Of a stretch of DNA of 8,258 nt, positions 1 to 5,969 are shown one piece after another. A program made the translations under genes and the position numbers. The notes beneath the pieces are model-generated. The model did no database searches. It worked only from the letters and a program-made list of their open reading frames with translations, and was not told the origin of the DNA. The stretch covers positions 1 to 8,258 of the forward strand of contig NYZA01000268.1 in assembly GCA_002686955.1 (NCBI GenBank), written 5' to 3'. Source of the stretch: Gemmatimonadota bacterium (GTDB lineage Bacteria > GCA-2686955). Positions within the stretch are counted from its first letter, which is position 1; every line of letters begins with the position of its first letter.

Positions 1-1
1 A

Positions 2-205
2 GGGGGAGGAATGCGCTTCCCCGCCGGAATCTGGGAGGGGACCCAAGATCTGCTCCCGGCCGAAGGCGAGAGCGACCCGAAGCGCCTGGTGGTGGTCAAA
101 GGCGGCGGTCGCGCCGACCCCGCTACGAGCCTGGAAGCGTGGATGTCCGACGCGCGACCGGCGACCTTGCGGGTGTCGGATACGGGGTTTCGGGTGGCGC
201 GCTAG
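2..205 (+). CDS. C-terminal end of a formylglycine-generating enzyme (FGE-sulfatase/SUMF1) domain protein, partial
   Basis: The frame is open at the left edge and stops at TAG 203-205, so only the last ~67 codons are visible. Two family landmarks are recognisable: a segment AGIWEGTQD, matching the usual GNVWEWTxD of FGE-sulfatase domains, and a closing block VVKGGG...DTGFRVAR, matching the usual RVxRGGSW...GFRxAR end of the domain. Family knowledge: such domains either oxidise a sulfatase cysteine to formylglycine or, in the many bacterial paralogues, serve as accessory modules of kinases and secreted proteins; the visible part cannot tell which. The second Trp of WEWT is Gly here, and RGGS is KGGG, so it is a divergent member. 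An ATG at 11 sits directly behind a purine-rich AGGGGGAGGA, but spacing is almost nil and the frame continues upstream, so I treat it as internal. Family call fairly sure; function unknown. Confidence 0.7.
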   Translation, partial: GGGMRFPAGIWEGTQDLLPAEGESDPKRLVVVKGGGRADPATSLEAWMSDARPATLRVSDTGFRVAR

Positions 206-1015
206 GAAACACCGCTGCCGCGGCCGGTCATGGCACCGATCTCTTTGCGCCAGGGGTCAAGCTCACCCTCCTCTCCGTACGAGAACCGTCGCGACCACCT
301 CTGGTCCGCGTGGGATCAGATCGCGCAGCGGGCATGTGAGCCGGGAGCGGAGCCCCTGGGCAGGCCCGCTATTCGAGACAGCTACCCCACAGGACGAAGC
401 ACAGTCCGTCCCGGTTCCCGGGGTTGTGCCGAGATGCCGGAAGATCGACAGAGGTTTCGACATAGTCCCAGGTTCCCGAGCGCCCCGACGAGAGATCCCG
501 AGTGAGTCGTGGCCCGGGACGTTCGCCGGAGATGGGGCTGGGCGCGACATCTGTGTTCCGGGCGCCACCGATGCGCCCAGGCCGGCATTCCGTTCGCGCG
601 ACGGGCGTGAGACGCCGCGTCGGCTGAGATCAGCCCTCGGTGTCGTCTTGTTTGAGGTGCGCCGTATGGCATCCGCGGACCACGACGGAGAGGCTGCGCG
701 CGAAGTCAGTCCGGATTTGCGTGGTTTGCGGTGATTGGTGACAGGAGAATGGCGAGGGCTACGGCCCCGCGGAGAACGCGCGACGCGGACTCCTGGCTGG
801 GGAGCCGAGCTGAGGTTCCAAGGCCGAAATGCCCAAGAAGCTAGACAGCCACGAAGGGGAGGATCGCCTGAGACCTCGGCGCGCCGGATGAGTGCCATAC
901 TGACGGACTCAAGTCGCCCAAGACTGTTTGGAGGTCAGATTAGGGATTGTTGGGGTCACGATAAACGCATTGCGTACGTTAGGATGCCGTTTCGCAGCAC
1001 GCATCGGAGATAGTC
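206..1015. other. Long stretch without a convincing gene
   Basis: About 810 bases between the FGE-like gene and the kinase. Open frames exist on both strands (for example 263-898 minus and 336-734 plus), but their translations are Arg/Pro/Ser-rich with no recognisable motif, as expected from stop-poor high-GC DNA. I see no tRNA T-loop signature, no repeat array and no U-tract terminator. The promoter of the kinase gene presumably lies in the AT-richer last ~80 bases, but no pair of boxes is good enough to call. Confidence 0.55.
1006..1010 (+). promoter_or_regulatory. Ribosome binding site of the hybrid kinase gene
   Basis: GGAGA lies 5 bases upstream of ATG 1016. It supports this start, which is also the first ATG that leaves the N-terminal helix intact. 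Confidence 0.6.
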
Positions 1016-2713
1016 ATGGACAGCCCAGATAAATCGAAAGCTCAGCTCCTTGAAGAACTCGCGGCGTCGCGTCGAGAAATAGCGGCTCTCAGGCGCAGGT
1101 TTGCGACGGCCAGCCAGGACCGAGAGCGCTTCACCGGCTTCTTTAGCACAATCAGCGAATACTGTTACATGGTTTCGCCGGAAGGTCTCATTATTGACGC
1201 CAACCGCGCCGCGCTCGAAGCACTGAATTACGAGCACGATGAGCTGGTCGGCAAGCCGCTCGCCTTGATTTACGCCCCGGAGTCGAAGGAAGAAATGAAG
1301 TCCGCCTTTGCCACCTGGAAACGGACCGGCATAGTTCGCGACACTGAGCTGGTCATTCAAACAAGAGAGGGGAAACGTCTGACCGTGATACTAAACGTAA
1401 CGGCCGTGCATGACCAGGACGGTTCACTCCTCCACTCAATATCAGTGCAGCACGACATCACGGAACGTAGGCGCCGCGAGGACGATCAACGTAGAATGGA
1501 TACGGTGATTCAGCAGACACAACGACTGGAGGGCCTTGGCGTTCTCGCCGGCGGGATCGCCCACGACTTCAACAACATCCTGATGGGAATCATGGGGCAC
1601 GCGGAACTTGCCCTCGTAAATCTGTCTCCGCTCTCTCCCGCCAGGGAGGACCTTGCCAAGATCATGGTCGCATCCAAGCGGGCAGCAGAGCTGTGCGGAC
1701 AAATGCTTGCATACGCGGGCAAGGGCCGGATCGAGCAGCAGGACATATTCCTGGGAGATCTCATCGAAGAAACGCTCCACATGCTGGAGACGTGTATCTC
1801 CAAGAAAGCCATTCTGAATTTGAATCTTGCGAAGGAACTCCCCGGCATGCATGGCGACCCCTCGCAGATTCGTCAGATCTTGATGAATCTGGTTGTCAAC
1901 GCGTCGGAGGCAATTGGCGAGCGAAGCGGCGTAATCACCATTTCCACCGGCGCGATGGAAAGCTCCAATGAGCACCTTCCCGGCGGCCACATCATTGTGC
2001 TCGGCGAGCCGGGGACATATGTCTACGTCGAGGTGTCCGACACGGGCTGCGGAATGGACAAGAAGACAGTTGAACGTATCTTCGATCCGTTCTTCACGAC
2101 GAAGTTCACCGGACGCGGTTTAGGGTTGTCGGCTATCATGGGCATTGTTACCGCTCACAAGGGAGCTTTCAGAGTCTACAGCGAAGTCGGAAAGGGAACG
2201 GCATTCAAAGTGCTGTTTCCCATGATCGAGGTGGCGGAAGAGAGACACCCCGATGGTGTCGTGGGTGGTGCCTGGCGTGGCGCCGGAACGGTAATGCTCG
2301 TTGACGATGAGGAAACAGTTCGCACGGTCAGTTCAAAGCAGTTGCGGCAATTGGGCCTCGAAGTCCTGACGGCGGACGACGGTCGGCAGGCTGTCGAGAT
2401 CTATCGGGAGCGGAGGGCTGACATCGCCCTCGTCTTACTGGATTTGACGATGCCGCACATGAATGGCGAGGAAGCCTACCGAGAATTGAGGAGAATCAAC
2501 CCGGATGTTCGCGTCATCCTTGCAAGCGGCTACTCGGAGAACGACATCGAAGCGCGATTTGCCGGAAAGGGCATGGCGGGCTGCCTGCAGAAACCATACA
2601 CATTGATCGCATTGCGTTCACTGCTTTCGAGACTGCTGCCGGCGGCCAAGCCATTGGGCGTTTCCGAAGGGGATGCAGACCACAACAAGGCAATCGACAG
2701 CGACAAGGAATAG
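1016..2713 (+). CDS. Soluble hybrid histidine kinase: PAS - HisKA - HATPase_c - receiver
   Basis: Cytoplasmic two-component sensor of 565 residues with no signal peptide or membrane segment. Order: charged, probably coiled-coil helix (about 5-38); PAS sensor domain (about 42-150) ending in the typical DITERRRRE linker; HisKA dimerisation helix with H-box GGIAHDFNN, phospho-accepting His183; HATPase domain with N-box NLVVNASEAI (Asn291, Asn295), G1 box DTGCGM (Asp342), F-box FDPFFTTK and G2 box GRGLGLS (366-372); then a receiver domain (about 424-541) with acidic pair Asp430/Asp431, phospho-acceptor Asp476, Ser504 and Lys526. Every catalytic residue is present. Family knowledge: the kinase phosphorylates His183 on a PAS-sensed cue and passes phosphate to its own receiver, often onward to an Hpt protein. 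No Hpt, regulator or output gene is adjacent, so it is an orphan and the signal and target are unknown. The last ~24 residues are a polar tail. Confidence 0.95.
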   Translation: MDSPDKSKAQLLEELAASRREIAALRRRFATASQDRERFTGFFSTISEYCYMVSPEGLIIDANRAALEALNYEHDELVGKPLALIYAPESKEEMKSAFATWKRTGIVRDTELVIQTREGKRLTVILNVTAVHDQDGSLLHSISVQHDITERRRREDDQRRMDTVIQQTQRLEGLGVLAGGIAHDFNNILMGIMGHAELALVNLSPLSPAREDLAKIMVASKRAAELCGQMLAYAGKGRIEQQDIFLGDLIEETLHMLETCISKKAILNLNLAKELPGMHGDPSQIRQILMNLVVNASEAIGERSGVITISTGAMESSNEHLPGGHIIVLGEPGTYVYVEVSDTGCGMDKKTVERIFDPFFTTKFTGRGLGLSAIMGIVTAHKGAFRVYSEVGKGTAFKVLFPMIEVAEERHPDGVVGGAWRGAGTVMLVDDEETVRTVSSKQLRQLGLEVLTADDGRQAVEIYRERRADIALVLLDLTMPHMNGEEAYRELRRINPDVRVILASGYSENDIEARFAGKGMAGCLQKPYTLIALRSLLSRLLPAAKPLGVSEGDADHNKAIDSDKE

Positions 2714-2770
2714 CCGCGCTTCGCACGTCCATTCCTTGCGCGTCATTGCAGTCGTTAGACGTCACAATTA

Positions 2771-2789
2771 CTTCTGCGTGATGCAGAGG
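2771..2789 (+). other. Small hairpin downstream of the kinase gene
   Basis: CTTCTGC and GCAGAGG pair over 7 positions (one T-G wobble) around a 5-base loop GTGAT, about 58 bases after the kinase stop. No T-run follows, so it is not a classic intrinsic terminator. It may be chance or a factor-dependent 3' end. Confidence 0.2.
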
Positions 2790-3181
2790 CACTTGGTGGT
2801 AGCGTGACGAATGGTAGGAAGAGAGCACAAGTCAGTGAACAAAGTCCTGCGGTTGGATCCATTCCTTCGAGGCCACCAGTCTGTGTCATGAACGTCCTGG
2901 CGAGTCCTCTTCCGGCCGCCGAGGGCCTTGGGCCCACCGGCGCGTCGCCGTCCTCCGGGACAGCAAGCAGGCAAGGGGCAGACCAGGCTTGGGGCGTTGC
3001 GGGATGAGAGCGAGCTGCATGATCGATCTAGATGCCTTGTTGCGCGGCGGTCTCATCAATCGACCTTGCAAGGCGATCATCAGCGTTCGCACGCCATGAC
3101 TCCCTCGCGTGTGCCGTAATGGTGTTCGTATCAAGCGCTTGTCCTCGTTCAAGGTTTGGGGCAGAAGGACGCACACGGCGG

Positions 3182-3190
3182 TTGTACAAT
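3182..3190 (+). promoter_or_regulatory. Possible -10 box / operator palindrome upstream of the MNT gene
   Basis: TACAAT (3185-3190) resembles a sigma-70 -10 box and overlaps the perfect 8-base palindrome TTGTACAA (3182-3189), about 39 bases before the MNT start. Toxin-antitoxin operons are often self-repressed at such palindromes. No clear -35 box lies at the right distance, so this is a weak call. Confidence 0.2.
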
Positions 3191-3228
3191 TGGGCCTCGG
3201 ACGCGATCACCACCATGCGAGGCCGACA

Positions 3229-3519
3229 ATGCCTGCGAAAGAACTTCTGAAGAAGAACCGCGAAGAGATACTCCGGTTGGCGAACCTGCACGGCGCGCTA
3301 AACCTCAGGGTTCTTGGAGCCGCGGCAAGGGGAACTGATCGAGAAGACAGCGACATTGACGTACTCATTGATGTCGGCCAACAGACGACGCCGTGGTTTC
3401 CTGGCGGCCTCATTATCGACCTTGAGGATCTTCTTGGGCGTTCCATCGACATAGCAACAGAAGCTTCCCTGCATCCGGCTATCCGGGACCGCGTCTTGAA
3501 CGAGGCCATTCCGCTGTGA
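3229..3519 (+). CDS. MNT-domain nucleotidyltransferase, antitoxin-type partner of a HEPN (DUF86) protein
   Basis: A 96-residue protein of the minimal nucleotidyltransferase (MNT) family. The core LRVLGAAARGTDREDSDIDVLIDV aligns with the family's hhGSxARG...SDxDhhV motif. Metal-binding Asp42 and Asp44 are present, and a third acidic position is likely Asp74 in GRSIDIAT. The end, IRDRVLNEAIPL, is the typical family C-terminus. Family knowledge: in HEPN/MNT (type VII) systems the MNT protein neutralises the HEPN RNase, in MntA by adding AMP to a toxin tyrosine. The start ATG 3229 was chosen because GAGG (3219-3222) lies 6 bases upstream and the length then equals the family's usual ~95-100; an in-frame extension to 3109 adds unrelated residues. 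The key Gly-Ser is Gly30-Ala31, which may weaken transferase activity. It overlaps the next gene by 4 bases (GTGA), so the two were one operon. Confidence 0.85.
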   Translation: MPAKELLKKNREEILRLANLHGALNLRVLGAAARGTDREDSDIDVLIDVGQQTTPWFPGGLIIDLEDLLGRSIDIATEASLHPAIRDRVLNEAIPL

Positions 3520-3656
3520 AAGACGAACGTCTCTACCTAGAACACATCCTGGAGTGCGTCGGAAAGATCGATGAGAACATCCAGGGTGGCGAAGACGTCT
3601 TCTTCGCTAACGATATGGTCCAGGACATGGAATGGAGCACGCTGCGACGGTTGTGA
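3516..3656 (+). pseudogene. Truncated HEPN (DUF86) toxin, partner of the MNT gene
   Basis: Starts at GTG 3516 inside the MNT stop (GTGA overlap), with GAGG at 3502-3505. The first 37 residues, beginning VKDERLYLEHILECVGKID and ending NDMVQD, are a textbook DUF86 N-terminus, where families normally continue VQDAVxRNLxxxGEA. Here the frame instead reads MEWSTLRRL and stops at TGA 3654-3656, giving 46 residues against the usual ~110. The catalytic RX4-6H motif of the HEPN RNase, near residue 80-90 in the family, is therefore missing. In another frame just beyond, ATVVRRMIVEG (about 3642-3674) resembles the lost DAVxRxLxxxGEA helix, so a short insertion of about 17 bases may have caused the shift. 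Further on, a possible WRN (near 3767) could be later remnant, but this is weak. I infer a decayed, harmless toxin; a shortened functional peptide is unlikely. Confidence 0.75.
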
Positions 3657-3847
3657 GACGGATGATCGTCGAGGGAACTCTTGAGCTCCCGCGGCCTCGC
3701 TGCTTCGGTCGAGAGGCCCGGTCGGTCGAGTTGCCCGATACGCCTCGGCATCGAACCTGTAGAACTTTGGAGGAACCACCAGTTTCCGCCGCGCCCGACG
3801 TGCGCACACCGGTACGCGGAAGGTCAAGAGAAGGTCGACCAGAATCC
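3657..3847. other. Degraded convergence zone between the HEPN remnant and the minus-strand tail copy
   Basis: No intact gene. The part nearest 3657 may carry frameshifted HEPN sequence on the plus strand. On the minus strand the frame running in from the duplicated tail stays open to 3607, but its translation has no recognisable content and is antisense to the HEPN remnant. I see no terminator here for either convergent unit. Confidence 0.4.
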
Positions 3848-3936
3848 GAGGGCCTGTCGACTACGATCTCGCCCTGGTCCAAGTCGAGCTCATCTCCGAG
3901 CGTATTGTTGGGGCAGATCTGAAGGTATCCGCTCAC
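3848..3936 (-). repeat. Degenerate second copy of the large gene's C-terminal tail (direct repeat copy 1)
   Basis: This 89-base segment matches 6016-6104 in the same orientation with 12 mismatches by eye, including a 25-base identical block (3907-3931 against 6075-6099). On the minus strand it encodes SGYLQICPNNTLGDELDLD and so on, against NGYLQICPNDSPGEELDLD in the intact gene: 21 of 29 residues identical. It has no gene body of its own. It follows the propeller gene's stop after two codons, in the same frame. Ten of the 12 base changes alter the amino acid, which suggests decay. Probably the relic of a lost paralogue of the large gene. Confidence 0.8.
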
Positions 3937-3942
3937 AATTCC

Positions 3943-5967
3943 TCAGCGCGGACCAAAAGGGGGTGGATCGGTGGAGATCGCGGCCGGATCGGTCATGAGC
4001 CGCGGCTCCTCGCGCGGATCGAGATCCTCGTAGATCGCGCCTCCTCCCTCAGCCATCGCCGAAGCGACGAGAGCTGTTCCCGGGATGAGAACGATCTCGT
4101 GAATGTTGCCGGCCGACTCCGCGCCCGCGCCGCGGGTCAGGCCCCCTACTTCGTCGACGAGCACGATATGCAGGCTGTCGGATGTTTCCGTGTAGATCCG
4201 CTCGCCGGTGAATGCAATATTGTCGCCGATCAGCGAGAGCTCGCGCCAACCTAGCGACTGGACCGCGTGGGTCTTGGGATCGTAGTCGATGATTTCGATC
4301 GCACCGCTGCACGCCACGGCGATGCGCTTCGCCACTCGCTCCACCGCGTCGGCGCAGCGCATCGTAATCGGAGTCGATGAGATCGAGTGCACATAGCTGT
4401 CGCCACGTGTGTCCCAGCCGGCCGAGACGATGTGGAGAAGATCTTCACCGTTGATCGCCGCGATCGTGGAGTCGCCCGATGCCCACGCGTGCTGGCCGCG
4501 GGATCCGCTCGTGCGGAATTCGCCGATCTCCAGCGGGTGCGTCGGATCGACGGTGTCGATGAAGGTCACGAACACTCCCACGCGCCTTGCGACGAGCATG
4601 CGGCCGCCCCAGCTCAGGTCGTCATAGGCATGCCCGTACCCGCTATCGAACACCCCCAGAGGAGACAGGGTTCCGTCCCCTTCCTCGCGAAAGAAGTGGA
4701 TCTGCTCGTCCCCGCTCGCCGCCACCAGGGGCCGATCCGGCGAGACCGCTACGCTCCACCAGTTATTCTCGTCGATATGGTTGAAGATTTGCCGGTAGCG
4801 CCCCTCGGCATTGCGCTGAAGCACGCGCAGGCCGCCATCGTGGTCGGCCACATAGAGCCGATCGCCCTTGGCGGCGATGTCCTTCGCCGAGCCGGGGACG
4901 TTGAAGCGACGTTCCAAGACCGGATTCGAGGGATCGCTGAGGTCGTAGAATTCGAAGCCCTCGTCTGCCGCGGCGGCGATCAGGTGGTGGCCGAGGAAAT
5001 CGGCGCTTGGTGTGTAGGAAGCGCGCGGCTTCTCGATTGTCGCGACGTGCTCCCAGCCCACCGGGCCGCGGCGCTCGAAGAGCTCGATATTCGAGGCGAG
5101 ATCGCCCCTGATCGCGATGGCCAGGAGCGAATCGTGTATCGCCATCGAGCTGATCGTTCCCGCGACCTCGCGTTGGAACACCAAAGGCGGATCGAGAGGG
5201 TCGTGGCTGAGGTCGTGCAGCGTGAACCAGATCTGGTCTGGGTTGGATTTCGACCAAGCGGTGGCCAAGTGCTCGCCGCCGATCGTCAGGTCATAGGCAT
5301 GGCGCCGGCCGCTTCGCAACTCGCCCAAGATCTGGGGATTGCCGGGTTCGGCCAAGTCCACGATCGAAACGCCGTTGTTCTTTGAACTGGTGGCAACATA
5401 CGCAAGTCGTTCATGGAACTCCGCATCCGCACAGCTCAGCTGCAGTGTCGAGAGCCAGCGCGGGGAGTCGGTCCTTGCCACCGAGTAAATGTCGGTCTTC
5501 CCTATCCCGCCCAACACAGCAACTGTGTCTAGGTTCGCGATGGTGCAAAACTCCCCCGAAACCCCGCCACGGTAGTGAAGTGCATGGTCGCCGATCTCGT
5601 AGATCCGGAACTCATCGGGGTATTGCCAGTCGGGCTGGTGGAGAACGTAGACGTGCTTTTCGCTGACCGAGACCTGATGGTCCAGGATACTCCCGCCCAA
5701 GAGCGCTCCACCAACAGCACGAAGCGGAATCCCGGCCAGCAGACCAACGCCCCTGGACGTACCCAAGGCGACGTTCGTCGCGGCGGCACACACGACCGTT
5801 GCATACGTATTCGGCAACCACTGCCGAACCCGAATGCTCGGCATCGGCTCGACGTCGCCAGTCAAAGGCAACACCGGCATTTCGCCCGCGGCCGCGGCCC
5901 CGAGACCGATCGCAAGAGCGATCGATGCCGAGCCGCGGCTCCAGGCAATGAGGGCGCCCGACCGCAT
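3943..5967 (-). CDS. Secreted LVIVD-repeat beta-propeller protein
   Basis: A 674-residue exported protein. Residues 1-28 form a signal peptide: Arg2 and Arg11, hydrophobic core IALAIGLGAAAA, probable cleavage near AAAAG-E. There is no lipobox Cys. The rest is a run of beta-propeller blades of the LVIVD type, shown by repeated 'h-x-h-h-D-L-x-x-P-x-x-P-x-h-h-G' units: VSIVDLAEPGNPQILGEL (about 200-217), FEFYDLSDPSNPVLERRF (about 338-355) followed by GDRLYVADHDGGLRVL, and VTFIDTVDPTHPLEIGEF (about 467-484). Family knowledge: LVIVD proteins are surface or periplasmic and mostly uncharacterised; no enzyme motif is visible. The start is fixed by the TAATG overlap with the upstream gene's stop, with a weak AAGAG ribosome site, implying translational coupling. 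The C-terminus ends STDPPPFGPR. Two codons past its TGA, the same frame enters a copy of the neighbour's tail, so the present end may be a deletion scar. Confidence 0.85.
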   Translation of the reverse strand: MRSGALIAWSRGSASIALAIGLGAAAAGEMPVLPLTGDVEPMPSIRVRQWLPNTYATVVCAAATNVALGTSRGVGLLAGIPLRAVGGALLGGSILDHQVSVSEKHVYVLHQPDWQYPDEFRIYEIGDHALHYRGGVSGEFCTIANLDTVAVLGGIGKTDIYSVARTDSPRWLSTLQLSCADAEFHERLAYVATSSKNNGVSIVDLAEPGNPQILGELRSGRRHAYDLTIGGEHLATAWSKSNPDQIWFTLHDLSHDPLDPPLVFQREVAGTISSMAIHDSLLAIAIRGDLASNIELFERRGPVGWEHVATIEKPRASYTPSADFLGHHLIAAAADEGFEFYDLSDPSNPVLERRFNVPGSAKDIAAKGDRLYVADHDGGLRVLQRNAEGRYRQIFNHIDENNWWSVAVSPDRPLVAASGDEQIHFFREEGDGTLSPLGVFDSGYGHAYDDLSWGGRMLVARRVGVFVTFIDTVDPTHPLEIGEFRTSGSRGQHAWASGDSTIAAINGEDLLHIVSAGWDTRGDSYVHSISSTPITMRCADAVERVAKRIAVACSGAIEIIDYDPKTHAVQSLGWRELSLIGDNIAFTGERIYTETSDSLHIVLVDEVGGLTRGAGAESAGNIHEIVLIPGTALVASAMAEGGGAIYEDLDPREEPRLMTDPAAISTDPPPFGPR

Positions 5968-5969
5968 TA
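5965..5969 (-). promoter_or_regulatory. TAATG stop-start overlap coupling the two minus-strand genes
   Basis: On the minus strand the stop TAA of the large gene and the ATG of the propeller gene share one base (TAATG). This arrangement normally means co-transcription and re-initiation by the same ribosome. Confidence 0.8.

Larger units (their letters stand above)
2714..3228. other. Intergenic stretch without a convincing gene
   Basis: About 515 bases between the kinase and the MNT gene. Short frames occur on both strands, but none gives a recognisable protein or a good ribosome site with a plausible translation. It holds the weak hairpin near 2771 and the TTGTACAA palindrome near 3182, described separately. 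I see no RNA gene. Confidence 0.5.

Noticed and set aside
290-310. Hairpin CGCGACCA / TGGTCCGCG as terminator of the FGE-like gene
   Set aside because: Eight pairs with one bulge but no T-run, 85 bases past the stop; such stems are common by chance at this GC content.
263-898. Minus-strand frame of 211 codons in the left gene-poor stretch
   Set aside because: Arg/Ser/Pro-rich translation without motif, overlapped by equally long frames on the other strand; typical of stop-poor GC-rich noncoding DNA.
920-985. Sigma-70 promoter for the kinase gene
   Set aside because: TTGTTG at 947-952 is a fair -35 box, but no acceptable -10 box lies 16-18 bases downstream.
3019-3099. Small plus-strand frame starting MIDLDALLRGG before the MNT gene
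   Set aside because: Only 26 codons, no good ribosome site and no family recognised; too short to support.
4387-5385. Plus-strand open frame of 332 codons opposite the propeller gene
   Set aside because: It is antisense to a gene with a signal peptide and clear repeats; its translation has no motif, and it arises from high third-position GC on the other strand.
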